Notes: a model not told the origin generated them from the sequence alone. 64,000 bases of DNA from Lycorma delicatula (GCF_047948215.1 NC_134465.1:39284153-39348152), one strand, 5' to 3'. Shown: positions 1-16,100, counted from the stretch's first letter. Numbers and translations are program-made.

Positions 1-301
1 GTATACTTTTTCATTTGCAAAATGTAAAGGGTCTGTGAATTTCAGTCATCTCTTGTACATCCCTGATGAAGTAGATTCATTAGAATCAAACATTAATATA
101 ATATTCTATTACTATAACTTAGAGTATATTTTTTCGTTTTATTTTGATTAATGCAATTAAAATAAGTTGCAGGAGGTATAATAGAAATTTATGATGAAAA
201 CATTCTGAAAAAAGCACCTGATGAAGCATATCTCTCCAAAACTATTTATCATAGAAGAAAAAATAAATGAGTAAATGAAAAATTAATTTTATAAATAAAA
301 A

Positions 302-307
302 TTTATT
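302..307 (-). promoter_or_regulatory. Candidate Pex16 poly(A) signal
   Basis: An AATAAA on the minus strand lies about 130 bases after the Pex16 stop, beyond a TA microsatellite (388-412). It is the first canonical hexamer I see downstream. Confidence 0.45.
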
Positions 308-381
308 TACTGATATTGAAAGAGAATTAAAAAATCATATCTTACCTTCACCTACTCTCATTCAACGTTAAACAAACATTC

Positions 382-412
<31 letters not shown>

Positions 413-433
413 AATGTATGTGTGTACATTTCT

Positions 434-701
434 TTATGATGACCACAAATATAAATGTGTATCTTGCCAGCGAGGTAAATAGTCAACAAGAGGCCGTAAA
501 ATAAGTCCGGTAAGAGGTATAGTCTCTGATACAGCTAATAAACACTTATTTAAACGATGTTTAGTAAAGCGATCATAAAATGGTGACCGCAACAAATATA
601 ATATTAACATTAATTTACGACGCTGTAATTCTAACATCTGCTGTTTTTTCATACTGTGTTTGTTGTAATCATATTCTTCCAACGATTTAAGTGACATAAT
701 A
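434..701 (-). CDS. Pex16: Pex16 exon 6 and stop
   Basis: The acceptor is TGATTTCAG. The first base completes Ser255 and the stop is TAA at 436-434. It encodes the cytosolic C-terminus with YLLRSPFYDRF and RPLVDYLPRWQ, the most conserved part of the family. Confidence 0.95.
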
Positions 702-3700
702 CTGAAATCACAAACATAATCCTAATTAAACAAATTAGTAATGCACTTTGTAAAAAAAAAATTGTAATATACAACACTTCATATTTACTTTTCAAAAGAC
801 AAAAACTTTTTAACTCTATAATTGAATAAATTTTTACTACTGATCATAGTTTTATGAAACATATAAAGGGTTCAATATGAACCATTTGATCAGGTCATGC
901 TTGAAAAGATAAAAACCGAAGGGAATTTTGTTTTTAAAATAGATTAACATAATTCTTATCTACAAAAAAAAAGGAGTATAATTTAGTGTTAAAACTAAAT
1001 TAGTAATTTTTTTATTATTTATAAATGTGAATGACTTATGGTAAAATACAAAAGGATATTCAGACACTTGTTATTAATGGAGTACTGAAAGACCTGTCAA
1101 TTGAGAAACAACATCAGCAGATTTGTTGCATACTCTATAAGATTTAATTTGATAATTTTATTTAATGTTAACCAAGATAGTCAGTTTTTAAAATATGTAG
1201 TGAGATTTCTCACAGAAAATAATTCTAGTTACACGGTTTTGACTTCAGTCAAAAAGACTGAATGAAGTATATATATTTCCAAGTAAGGGTTATAGGAGTT
1301 CACATTTTATCTTAAAAAACAAGTGTCTGCATACTGCAATACAGATCTGAACACAAATAATGACAGCTACTGTGCACAGATATAATACCAAATCTAGGAA
1401 ATAAATGTCAGTCATTGTCAGGATACATTGGCATACGCCAAACATCTCCAACAAATACAGTTTACGTGTACTAAACACATCTGCAAGAAATTGCTGGCAA
1501 AGTTTTATTCAAAGCGTCGATCTACATTTTTATTTATGGGGGTTATTTGATTCATATTACCTTTAAAATTTGATTTACTATTTGATATTAGATCTTGCAT
1601 CAGTTGATTGTTTGATATATGTAATAATCGTGCAAATATAATCAATTTATGTAATAATTTGTAATATAAGACTACGAGCAAAACAGAATTTTTGGTCCAG
1701 ACAATGATTTTAAATGATAATGAAAAAAATGTTGAACATTGTAGAATTAAGAAAATTGTACAATATACAAAATATGCTGTCTTGTATACAAATGATGTCA
1801 TACACAATCTATAAAAATTTTATTTTATATTAATGCTAAAAAACTACCACTTTCCAGATAACAAATAAATAAATCTTTTATTTTGATCAGTACATAATAA
1901 TTATATAAATCAAGTCAGAATGGGCAGGCACTCTATTTCATAAATAAAAAAAAAGGAATTGCTCTACATTTGCCTGGACGGACCACATTATGAGAAGAAC
2001 AGCATCCCAAAATATACAATTAATTTTATAAAATAAAATGCAGTTGTGGTTAAAGTCCATATTAATTATTAAAAATATATATAAATACATGAAATAATAT
2101 TAAAATAATACACAATGATAGAAAATATAAAAAATAACTACAGAATAATTCACAATTTAGAAAGCATTAATGAAAATTAGTTTAGCACATACTGATATAC
2201 ATATTGAATGAAGTTACAAAAACTTCAGGGTTTTTTCTTCAATTATTATTATTAAAAGATTTATTGACAGCTTAATATTGTTTCTATAAAAAAACAAAAT
2301 ATTTCTATTTTATGTAAATTAGTGAGAAGATTTTTCAAAAGGTTTGGTAATTTATTAAAAATGGCAACAGAAGCATAAAGCCGTTTCTCAAATGTCATAT
2401 TGTGTTGGGTAACAGGAATACAGTTCTGTTGTCTCGTTTGGTGGAGGTAAGTATTGTTATTTTTTAAGAATTAGTAACTAATCTTTTAGCTATTATTACA
2501 TTAACTATTCTTATATACATAAATACAAACACAAAGATATAGGCTGTAGGAAGTGATCTGACCCCATTTTTCTACCTAAAAACATGTTCTGACTTTTTCA
2601 GCAAGCCAGAAGAGATGAAGAGCTTATAATTCATGTGAGATTATATATAAGCATAATTGATATCTCATAAAAATGAAGCAGTTTATAAAGGTGCTTGTGA
2701 GCAAAACAATAAGGCTTAATTTTGTTAGAAACAAAATCAGTTTCATCATCCTATGAAAATTTGTCATCTTATAAAAACCCAGATATTTTGTTTTGTGGGT
2801 AACGGAAATACAATCATTATCATTAATGACCCGATTGGCAATGTTACATCTACCTCAGAAGCATGATATAACAATTTCATCCATACTTAAAGTTATACGG
2901 TTACAATGAATTTGGCGAATAATTTTTTGAACTGCTATCATAGAATTTTCAGTTCCTTCTAAATAATTATACTTGAATATCCATATGATCGTGTCATTTG
3001 CAAAAAGGGTTGCAATGAAAGGCTTAAGATTAAGAGGCAGCATGTCATTATTAAGCACTGATAAACATAATTTTTGTTTCTAACATACGGTACACGATTT
3101 TAATCTGTTTTTTTTTTTTATGCTGAAAATGAATATAAACTCAGAATCTTTCTACACCCACCAGTTTTGAAAAATTTTTAAATTTTAATTAAACGATTTT
3201 GTTTTCATTTTTCAGCATATAGTTAGCATAAGCTCCTATAGTGTATTTTGATTGTTCATTTTTTTAGTGTTTAACTTTGTTAACATAATTTATAAGCTAT
3301 AAATAAACAATACTAGACAAAGAATTAAATCATATCTAATACTGAACACTGAGCCTTCATGGATAAGATTAATCATGTCTGTACAGGTCAAAACATGTAG
3401 CTGAAAACACAGCTGTGTTGCACTGGATTTAGGAATGAATTAATTTTGTTCAGTCTTATTGCTGTCTTAAGTTTGTTAAGAGTGCAGTGTCATAATGCCT
3501 TGAAATTGTGTAAATGATGTGAATGCCTTTTGTTATGTACGTGGTGAGTTTATCGTAAAATCAAATAGAAAAAACATTACATCTTTAATTAAAAAAAGCA
3601 TATCATTTGTACTTTCAGCGTAAAATTGGTGATTAGGATAAGACATAGGCTCCCCATATAGTATGCACCAATTGTTCTGTATATTTAAGAGGATGGCTGA

Positions 3701-5205
3701 AAGGTACACAGTAGGCTTTGCCATTTGGTGTACTTACGGTTTGGTGTGAACCAAAGGATCATATAACCGATTGTTACTTTTGTTTAACAAGTGTATCTGG
3801 AAAAAAAATTAAACATACTGTAAAATATACTTCATTGCAATCTGCAATCAGTGAATGGTGATTTTATTTGTAGTTTTTTTTTATGTTTTATTATCTTCAT
3901 GTAAAACTATAAAAGTAAACTTTTCACGAGTTTATATTTTAACTGATCAGTAGTCTTTAATTAGATCTATATTTTATTTTATAAATAATTTTGTGATGCG
4001 ACTGATAAAAGTGTTTTCCATGGTTTCCCCTTGATTCCAACTAAATCTTAGGGAAGGTCTCTTTTTATCCAACAGGAAGCACATCTACCCCTTTTCGGAC
4101 ATAATCTATATAATGTATTGTATACCTGAATGTAAATAATGTACCAAAATAAAAGACTTTTTTATGTAGTACAGAATTTTGTGAATAAAAAAGTTTTAGT
4201 TTTTCAATAGTATATACGAACTGTTATAACTGAAATACAAAACTATGATAATTTTCTTAACACCTATGTACATCAACTGAAACACTTTCACTAAAGATTT
4301 CATACTCCACTGGACCAAGATTTGAAGCAACTGTAATTAATTAATGACTTAAGTCAGATAATAAGGACATTGTTGTTGACAAAAGCAAATCATAAAGGAA
4401 AACAAAAACATACATTAATGACAGTAAAAAAATATCTTATGTAAAAATACAGTGAAAAAATTAATAGCAAACAGAAATATCCACAATAAGAAATTTATAA
4501 TAAAAAAACAATTAAAAATGGTACCTCACTTCAGAAAGGAAAAATAGTCTAGCTTTTATTGGCAGTATGTTCCATCAGATAAATATAGAAGACAAATCGC
4601 ATGATGGAAATCTAATCAACTACACAGCAAATTTAAATTTGTTTATAAAACTGATTACATCAAAATAAAATTCACTATGTACTGGATATCTTCTAAGTTA
4701 AGAAAAAACTTAACGAATACAATGTCGTACACACTTACCTTGAAATATCTACAATTAATGAAATGAGCCAAGGTTCCCAAGATTTCTGACCATGGCAGTA
4801 CATAGAACCGAGATGTATCAGAGGTTTTACTATATACAAAGCCTAAAACAAAAAAAATCATGTGAATTTATGTTTATCAATTGAAATGATTACTTTTCTT
4901 TTTTTTCAGTTAATTTAACATTAATGCAAGTAGTATCTATGAATAGCACCTACTTTACCATCTAATAAATTAGCTGGCACCCATGAAAAAATTACATTAA
5001 AACAATTACTTTTTACATTAGAAAAATAATATTATTTAATAAAAAAAATAATAAACTTTGAATCAGCCCTTATCTATCACGGTAGCAGAATTTTTTAAGA
5101 AACTTTGATGAATGAAAACTGATTAAGTGTAATTAGCTTAAAATATATTTTATTATATGTAATGGTAAGTTTTATTTCTTTAAGTATTAAATGTATCTTG
5201 ATAGT

Positions 5206-5240
<35 letters not shown>

Positions 5241-7100
5241 AAACAATAACCTTATGATTTTTGATTGGTTACTGCATATGTGGTGGGGACTGCAAGAGGG
5301 TGGGGGAGTTGGAACTCCAAATTTTATCACCTGTCACTTCAGTCACAACTGCACTGTGAATGCTTATACACACTGTTTTTTCTATCACAACATTTTTCAA
5401 AAACCAATGATTCTGTTGTGCTCACACAGAGAAGTTTCTGTAAACATTTCAATGTTGGCTGCCACAGTATCATGATCGTGGATGGAGAATTTCAGGAGAA
5501 AGGCATCTGCATCAAAAAGAAAACTATTGGGAAGACGAAACTATGTTATCCACACGAATACTGGATAACATAGAATGGCTACAGCAGGCGACAGAAGCTA
5601 GCTCTCAACGGTCAGAGTCTGACATTTATCTGTTGTAAACATTCCCAATCGAACTGTCAATGCAAATACGTTACATGTATTACATAAGTATGAATACCAA
5701 ATTTCCAATATCACGAATTATGATTAAGTGGCACGTTTTAATTGATATTACTTAAAAATTAATATAAGAAAAAAATATATACTAATGATACAATGTTTAT
5801 TCAAAAATAAAAATAAACTGATCAATAAACAACATATATTTCATAGGAATGCAATTGGGTCAATAAAAAACTATTGGTGAGAGATAAATAAAAAGAAGTA
5901 ATGGAATACATAAACTTTTATAGATACGTAAAAAGCATCCAGTAATTTCAAATGGAATAAACTGATCTAAATATTAAAAAGCCAAAGAATGATTAATTAA
6001 AGCATTGCAGCCGAATAAAAAAAAATCCTTATGAAAATAGAGAAGGCACAAAATAAATAGTTTAAACTAGTTAAAAAAGTAAAATCAAGGGTGTTGCTTA
6101 AACCCTATCTTGTTCAATAAATGATAAAACATGCTCAAGCGAATGAGGAAAGCAGTGTAGGAAAATGGAAAATAAGTTATATAAAGTTTGCAGATGACAT
6201 AATATTTTTGGAAGATAAAGCTGCAGGATATTCAACAGACGATTTCAAAATTACAGGACACTGTGAAAGAATATAGAATGTAGATGAATTTATTTGAAAA
6301 CTGTAGTAATGAGGATAGGAAACGATAAGCCGATGAATGTCTGTACAAAAGAAGGATTTATTGACCGAGTAAAACAATACTGATACTTAGGTATGATGTC
6401 AACAAAGTATTGGAGAAAAGTGAAAACAAAATAAAAACAGAACCCCAATGGCTAAGGAAGCGTTTAACAGAAAGAAAGATATTATGCAGTAATATGGCTT
6501 TTACAAATGTTATATCCACACTTCTGTATGAATATGAATCGCTTAACATTAAGAAAAACATAGAGGCATTTCAAATCTGAAGTCTGGAAAATATCAAATA
6601 AACTTACAGAGTGAAAAATGAAGAAGGAATGAGGAGAGCGAACAAAAATATATGCTTACTCAAAACAATTCAGAATAGGAAATGCTTTTTCACTCTGACT
6701 GGGGCATATTTTTTAAAAAAGGATAAATTATACATTAAACAGAGAGTGCAAAGAAAAGGTTAAAAAAATTACACACAAACTAAAAGGAAATAGAAGCTAT
6801 CACTAACTCAAAAGTTTAGCTGAAAATAGAAGAGAGTGAAGACAGAAGTGTTGCAAGAGATACGTTCCAGGGGTGATAACTATAAAATAATGATGATGTA
6901 TGATATAAAAGTTGGCAAAACCAATATTATATAATAAGAAAATATCTATAACAAATTCATTCACAATCTATCATGACAGCAAGAAAAATGATATTAATAA
7001 TAATAATAATAATAACCAAAGTGAAAAATTCTGGTGATTAGCTTACTTAACTAATTCTAGATAATATATAACCCCACAATCAATTAAATTATTAAAACAG

Positions 7101-7132
<32 letters not shown>

Positions 7133-10100
7133 AAGTCAATTTTAATTCTCGTATTCCTCTCTGTACTATTATACAAATATAAATAAATAACTTGATTCAC
7201 CAGGTACAGAATAAAATTAAATTAGGTAGGACAGTAATATATTGGCTACCCAAACCACACGCACATATTCATTCTTTTTTAACATATTTATCATTTTAAC
7301 TTTTAATTAATATTTTTATTATTTGATGACTTATTTTTATACATGGAATTTTTAACTTTTAATTTTGATTATAAATCTTATATTTTTAATTTAAAAGAAA
7401 ACAATTTTTTTTTAAATTTTAATTTCATTTTGATTTGAATTGATTTTAAAGTTTATATCCAAAGTTTTAACAAATTTTGTTTTATTGAATTTATCAAGAT
7501 TTTATTTTGTTATGTATTTTATGTTATGTATTTATAATGTGTAATTTTACATGAACAATTAAAAGATTGGATCAACTGAAGATGCGAGAAAATCGTGAAA
7601 GTAATCTAGTGTATATATAATGATATAAGGTAAGTGTCATCCTACCTAAATTAATTTTATTCTGTACTTGGCGAATCAAGTTATTTATATATATATGACT
7701 TTCTGAAAATTCAAATAATTTATCAACGTACTGACTACTGTGCCAATTAACCTCAAACAACAACAAATTAACCACCAAACACAGTAAAAAAACCTAATAC
7801 CAAAAGTTGACTTTTGCAGGATCCTGCATTATTGGTCGGAATATAATTCTACAATTACATCAAAAAACAAAAACAAAAAAGTTAAAAATTTAGAAAACAT
7901 CAACCCTAACAACCACAAAACTTAAACAACCCCCTTCACCAATTGGAATGAAGTTTCATTCCAGTTGGCAGTGGAAATTTGTTGTTAGGGTTTATATTTT
8001 ATAAATTTTTAACTTTTTATTTCTATTTTGTTTTTCGAAGTAATTATAAAATTATGTACCAACGGATGATGTGGGATCCTGTGAAAGTCAATTTTTGGTA
8101 TTAGTTTTTTTAGGTTTTTCTGTTACCATGTTTGGTGGTTAATTTGTTATTTGATATAAATATATATGAAATTTGTAGAAAAAAATAACCCAACTTTTCT
8201 AATTATGTGACTATAAAGAATTTTATCAATATGTGGTTGGTACCACTGAATAAAGAACATCTAACACATCATATTCTATTAAAGATATTCCTTGTATATC
8301 GCACAGTTCATATGTTAGGACTAAGTCACTGTTTGTGTTGTTTTACCTTTTTATACAATGAGTATGTAAAATGTGAACAAAGCAGAAATCACAACACAAC
8401 ATGAGCTACAATATTTTCAGTCATACAACCCGAACAAGATAACTATAATTTATAATTTTAATTAAGAAGAGTGTACAACACCACTGTATGTCCGCAGCTC
8501 AAAAAAAGTCAGTTTTAATTATTGCTGTCTGTTTAGTTGACTTTTTATTTTGTATTTTAAAGAAAGATTTATATTTGTATCCAATGATTATTTTTTGTAT
8601 GCTGAAAATGAAAAAAAATTTATTTCATTTTTTTACAAGTGATATTCTTACTTCCATACTAACTATCTATTAAAAGTATAGTTTTCCATTATTTAAAAAG
8701 GATTATAGAAAAATCAGTCTGTTGGATAGCATATTTATGCTAAGGTTATTTTATTGTCTAGTTTCCACTGTTTTGAGTATGCGGTATCTTTTTTATATGA
8801 CCGGGAAGCTACAACTGGACCAAAAGAGAAACTAGATTGAAGTTCTAAAAAACCGAGGCAGTCCTGGTTTTGTTGTATGGAAGTGAGGCATGGAAACTAT
8901 AAAAGAGAAAAAGATAAGAGTCAGAGCTGCAGAGATGTGATTCCTTAGAATAGTGATGGCTGAAGACTCTTGGACAAATATCAAATGAAAATATTACAGA
9001 GGATTTGAAGATTTTTAATTTGGAGGGGGCATCTGATCTTATGCAGACAGATTGATTACTTTTCTTGTCTTTAGAATATCGACCAGAAGGTCATAGATCA
9101 TTGGCTGTCTGATGAGAAGGTTTCTGGAACAGACAACATTGCCTAATCCTTGAAGTGAAGATGAAAAAAGTAATTTATGTGAGTAAATGTATAATGTGAA
9201 ATTTTATACAAAACTTGGAAAACGTTTTGGAAACATATGAACAATTTATACAAGCTAACAGCAGTAATTATTTATGTCGTACTCAGTATTATGAGTAGTA
9301 TGCATGATTTTAAAATGGACGTGAAGTAATTTATAATCCCTTGTGCTCAAGAAGGCTGATAACATTGAGATTTCTTTCGCATCATAAATTTAAAGTTCTT
9401 GCACATTCTAAGTACTGTTTAACTGTTCAGGAAGTAGCAGGGACATGCATTACTGTTATTCTAACAAAAAAAAATTGGAAATGTATTGAATTTGCAGCAA
9501 AGTTCATACCCTAATTGATATCACAACGCAAAAAAAGGGTCTGTTAGAAAGGAATTGATAATTTATGAGTAAAATGATGAAAACTTTTTTTAACATTTTA
9601 ACAGCTTAATGAAACATGGGTTTATGAGTGCAACATCATAACTAAGGTACAGTCATTGCAATGGACAGGGAAAAATTCATTAAAACCAAAAAAAGTTCAT
9701 CATCAGTCATATTCACTACTTTTTTCTTATACAGTATCATTCGCTACTAATTTTGTCAGAACAATGACAAACTGGAAAATAGTATTACTATGTTAAGTTA
9801 AAAGACTCCAAAAAATGTCAAAAGGAAGAGGCCTGAATTGTGATGTCTGAAATTATGACCGATCCATCATGACGTCGCATTCATTGTTGCTAATTGCAGA
9901 TTTTAAAGCAATTCTAATTAAGTATTTTTTTATTGTCTCCATAAAACAACTGGAATAAGCATATCAACTGAGGAGGGGGCTACTTTGAGGATGATAATGA
10001 TCAAAAGTCTCCAGGGTGACCTAAATTCTTTTATAGGAAAGTCTTTGAATGTATATATTGTTTTAAATTTAACAATTATTTGTAACCGATTATTTTTTTT

Positions 10101-13100
10101 TTTATTTATTCTTGTGTACATATATATAATAAGTTTAAATAAGTTATACGCTGGAAATTTATTTACCTCTCCAAAACACTGTGTACTGGTCAACTGATGT
10201 TCAAGAGAATTATCTTCATTCAGCTTCTGCAGTAATGGTGAAGGTGGTTTCCAAGACCTTGCACTCGATGTTGCTAAAAATATTATCATATTTTAATACT
10301 TAAGATAAAATTAATTCTAAGTTAATGAATTGAAAAAACTATGTTAAAACATATCTCATTGTTTGTGCTTGCAGGCAATGCATTATAAAAAATAAAATGT
10401 ATGTGACAACTTAATATCATCTCAGTGTTAATTAAGTAATTAATGACTACACATAATAAGTAATATCTTTATTATTGTAATTATTTAATGAAGCTTTCTA
10501 TTCAGCATAATACTTGACTCGGGAAGTTTTTGAACTAGTTCCACTCATGAAATGAAGTTGAAAATTTACAAAAGAATTTGCAAATTCTTATATTCAACAC
10601 AAAACATATTTATGTTGAATAGATGTGTAGGTACAATTTTCTAGATGAAATATGTGTTAATATTTATCTATTTTTTGGAAATCAACCTGAAGATAAAACT
10701 TTTAGAAAAAGAATGCAAAATTTCAAAGCGACATACCAGAATTAACAGTCCTAATTGTTCTCCCTGATTTCAGCATAAACCCTTCTTGCACCGATTCATT
10801 TTGTGAAACATCATTTATTCTTTCATCTTCTAATGTTTTTCGTCTCAATGGGGAAATCGGAGGGTTAGGTAAAATTGTTTCATTAAACTTTAGAATCAGC
10901 AGTAATCGAAGAATACATCTGAAACATAAAAACAGATTATCATTAAACTGTTAATTTCAGAAATAAATAAATAATTTATTTTTTATTTTACTCTAAAAAT
11001 AATTAAACATTTTGAAGATGAAGTATTTAAAATATTGTCAAACATTTTGAGAGACCCCAGTTCAATAAAATACTTAGTTTTTTGGAATAAAACAGCAGTA
11101 ACAAGTCAACCTGAAAATCAGAAAAGAGAATACGGTTTTATGATTTTGGGAATGGGCATTTTGTTTTTTTTTTTTTACTGGAGTCATTATAAACAGTTTA
11201 GTTGAGAATAACAGAGTAGCATATCTTTTCACAAAAATTCTTGTACTTAGAAATCAAATATTTTCTGAGTTCATACACTGCTAAATTAAAAAAAAAATAT
11301 TCCTATTTGCTCAGAATTGTCGAGCTAAAGCAGCTTTTAAAATTTTCTGGTAAATGCCACTTTATTTTTTTATTATTATTAATTACTATCACGTCTAAAA
11401 TAATTATGTGTAAAAAGGTTTGTATACGTGTTTGTTGTTATAGTATTTACTGGTATTTTTCTACTGTAAAACAAAAGTAACTAACTTAACAATGTAACTA
11501 ACTTGTATTTTATATTATCATGTGAACAGTGATTACTTTATAATAACAATTAATAAAGCAATAGATAATATAACAAATTTAATAGTTTCAAGTTTAACCC
11601 TTTAACCACCGCTTGTATAATAATAAACTACCAGCTTTCCTGTCCCACATCAGTTATTCCCAAATTTTTTCCGATTGGTGCCACCCTTTTTTGGATAAAT
11701 ATTTTCCTCCTTAAAATAAAGGTTGTTACAATGGAGAAAAAATAGTAATTAAGCAATTATTTAATTAATATTTTACTAAATAAAAAGGAATGTAATATTA
11801 TTTTAAAATAAATATGAAATTCCTTAATCCCTGAAGATGTTAAAAATATTACTTACAACAGGATAGATTACTTTTATAATTATAATTTCAAACAAAGCTG
11901 TTTATATCGAAGAGTTTGTTGATAAATCGGTATTTTTATTAAAACAGAAGTTAAAACTTTTAAATATAAAAGGTAAATATTCAGTGAGCATTGTTGATAT
12001 TCCCGCTTATATTTTAAAAGAAGTCGTAGATGTTATTATCTTACTGCTTATACATTTAATCAATGAATCTTTTAACAATAAAGTGTTTCCTAGCTGTTTT
12101 GAGAGTTCTGTTGTTACTCCCCTCCTTAAGAAAGATTCAGCACTTAATTTACAATATTATAATACAATTTCATTACGGTCTGTGTATTTTCTAAAATATT
12201 TGAAAAGATTACAAAAATCAATTTAAAAATTTTTAGAATTTCAGTAAAGCATTCAATTTAGTTCCACATTTCTTACTGATTAAAATAACTTAGTAGCTTT
12301 GGTACAGAGCAACTGCTTACGATCGATTAAAGATATACCTTATCGAACATAAACAGATTAGAACTTAGAAAATTAAACATAATTAGATAACTTAAATGTC
12401 ATCTTTTGATAAGAATACACATATAAAATTTAGGTCCTAGATTCAAATTGTAGAATGCAGAGTGGCTCAGGTAAATGGTCTCAATCCCTTGGTTTTTATT
12501 CTTTATTAATGATCTGTCCCAAAATCTTGATCTATAACCCTTAATCATAACCCTTTTCCAAATGATATTACTGTGTCTATATCTGAAGATAATCTTTAAG
12601 TTATTCAAAATTCTACGATAGCAAAAATACTACGATTCAAATGATTGTAACCATTTAACTTGAAATATTGATAAAACCGTTCCGATTTGCTTCTCAGGTA
12701 GATATAACATAACTCATTTGATCATGTAGATAGAATTCCCATTAACAATAACAGTATTACTTCTGTTGCCTACAAAGCAAAATTTTTGGATGTTTTGTTA
12801 GATGACTAGTTCTTGTAGGATGATCAAATTGATTTCATATAACAAAATCATATTGTACTGTTTTGTTCTGTAGCCCCCTTAATAAAACATTAAGCTTATC
12901 ATCCTTATTGAATAATTGTTATGCCTACATATATATTCCCATTTAGGTATGTCATCTCATGGAGGTTCATCAAAAAACTGGAATGAGTTTTCGAGGTGCA
13001 AAAATGGGCAATCAAATCATGGTTTGGTGCCTACAAGGAATGAATTGGATAGACATATATAGAGAATCAAATAAGTTACTTTATCCCTGTGTTTGTATTT

Positions 13101-16100
13101 TGTGAATGTGCAATTTGCTAAACAGAATAATCACTTATTTCTAAAAAAAAAACAATATCTACCTTTACAACCCAGACAATGGAACCTTTTCGTTTAACTC
13201 AACAGAATACTTTGATTTATGAAAAGGCCTATTATATTTCTGTTAGCATTTTTAATAAATTAAACATTTAAAAAACTCCACCCTGATTAAAAAAAAAAAA
13301 ATCCTGCATATAATATACACACAAGAATATTATTTACTTCTAATACAAGATTATATAATCAAAGTGTAGATTATTATTGTTTGTTTTTTTATCTGTTTAG
13401 CAGATAGAAGCGAGAATTGACAACTGGGTTACGCCCACTTATCACGTTACGTTTATATGAAAAATTTTTGCTGTTTATCAACAATCTACAATTTTATGAC
13501 CATCTACTGCTCATTCTGATGTGAAGCAACTCAACGCTAATAAAGCATTGGTCAATAAAACACAGACCCTTTCATCGATGCTCTCACTAATGTAATCTGT
13601 ACTTCTTATATACAGAAGGATATAATGCTGCAAAAACTCAGTTAATCGCATCACATTTATTTATGATATAGTGCTTTGCATGGTGATGCAGAGATTCAAA
13701 GAGGGTGCAGAAGTATGCACACATCTTAATGTAAAGATATCACCATCTTCCTACAAAGATGAAGAAGCGGCTGAATATGCAGTGCTTTGAAAGAATATAA
13801 GGGCTCATGGAGGCTTAGATACCTGGGAGGCAGAAATCTTCAACAAGGATCTACAAAAACAGCTGTCACAGTACAGTTAATGCCTGAAAGTGGCTATAAA
13901 TGCACAATTTTTTTCACATATATTATTTATCAGTAACTTATAAATCAATTTTTTTTATAGTTCATATACACACTAACACAAAGTTCTACAAAAAAAAGTT
14001 TTCACAATGAAATCAATATAATGATTACCATGAATTATTAAAATACATTGTATAGTGGTTCTATCTTAGTAAAACATAAATAATTAATTAGTATCATAGT
14101 TGCCATGGCAATAGACAAATAAATAATTTAAGATTAAATGATTAATAGTGAACAATTGACTTACAACAGAACAACATTAACATTACATTAAAATTTCTTC
14201 TTCCTGAAATTAACTGCATTCCAGAAATTTTTTTTTTAAAGAAAAACAATAAACATTACTTATCTGAAGATATTACAGTTTATAATATTGATAATAAATA
14301 CTGAAAACTTGAATCAGCAATAATTTACCTTATACAATTGAAAATTAATTTAAAAAAAAATTTTATTTTAAAATGCGACAACTCAATTGTCTATTAAGAG
14401 GTTACATTAAACTGATGGAGCTACATCCAGTTAAAATGCAGATGCTTCAAACAGGTAATAAAGAAAAACATATGCTACAAGAGATTTTAAATAAACTATG
14501 GGATCAACAAAATCTTGGAAAAATAAGAAAAAGTCTTCTTAAACTTCTTTTGTTGCTTTACGTTTTGCTGAGAGCTGAATGGATAAGTGATCAATTTTTA
14601 TTATTCAATTGTATCCGGGTTCTGTAATTTTTTGTCAAAGAGTTGGAATAGTGGACACACTGACTCAGAATGACCATTCTTTGTATATTATGATCTTTCA
14701 GCCAGTAAATTTTATAATAAAATTTAAAAAAAAAGCTGAATAAAGAAATAGATGATATATTTAAATACCAACAACATAAATGTCTACAAAAAAAAATTGT
14801 TGTAAAAAGAGCCAATATTTGAATAACCAAAAAGAGTTTGTGTATTTTTTGGTTATTTTTTTTACTTCCTTCTATGACTAAAGGAAGTATTGAAAAAAAA
14901 ATTTCAGATTTCAACGAAAATATCCATTTTGACCATCCCTGAATCCATTTTTGACTAGTTTCAGCGTGACATCTGTACATACGTATGTATGTATCTGACA
15001 TTACTCAAAAATGATTAGCCGTAGGATATTGAAATTTTGGATTTACCTAGCTATGCACCTCCTGTTTTGATTGCAATCAAATGAACCAAGTGTCCAAAAA
15101 ACCCAAAATCCAAAAAAATTGGATTTTGGACTTTTTCTCAACTGCAGTAATAAGCTCTCATTGAGAGCTTTTCAACAATATATAATAAGTGGTACTTATT
15201 TTCATTGATTCGAGAGTTATAGCCAAATGAAATTTTAATTAATGAAATATTTGGATTTTAGGGGAAGGTACAGCGGTTTGAATCTAACTTCATCTCCTTC
15301 TTTTAATTTAAATAATTTGATTTATTAATAATTATTAATCTTCCATTGTAATGAATAATAATTTGACAATGAATAATAATTTCATAAAAAAAATTATGAA
15401 AAAATATCAAAAGTTAAAAAAAATATATTTTCTGTCCTTTTCATTAAAAAAAAAGTGTGTAAATGTTATTTAATAGGCATACAAGTAAGTCATGTGTTGT
15501 ACACTTAAGATTTTTTTGTATAAAAATTCCTACAAAATTAGTAAAGGCATTAGAAAAGACATCAGTATTACATGGCGGGAAACATATTTATAAATTTTTT
15601 TTTTATGTGTTTCACACAGATAAAAAGTAGATAGAAAAAGATCCTTTTCTTTAGTTTTTGGGGTAAAATTTGAGAATAAAAAATATGCAAATATTAACCG
15701 AGTGGCAGAGAATAAAATATTTCCATCATTAGCTTATTAACATTATTAAGAAGGAAGTTAAGCCTCAAAGTCATGCAAAGATAATGTCATTATTAGCCCA
15801 GTACTGTTTAAACCGGTGGTTCCCAAACTTTTCTGAGTCACGGCGCCCTTTTTTGATTAAAACTGGTGTCCTTCCCAAAAAGTATGACTACTTGTATGTA
15901 AGAGATAAAAATAAATAAAACTCGTGTATTTTCTTTTTTTTTTTACTTTAACATTAATAATTATGAATGTCTTTGTTCAATTAATTATGAAGCTTTTATA
16001 ATATTTTGCAGCACCCCTGTGAAGAGGCTGTGGCTCCTCAGGCACCACAGTGCACAGTTTGGGAATCACTAGCTAACCCATCTAAAAGATTTTCAATTAG

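Noticed and set aside
5254..5573. Overlapping plus-strand open frames of 73 and 102 codons as small genes
   Set aside because: Together, with frameshifts, they spell a decayed transposase N-terminus.
9930..10289. 119-codon minus-strand open frame taken as one gene
   Set aside because: Only its part at 10167-10273 belongs to a gene (Pex16 exon 4); the rest is intron read-through.
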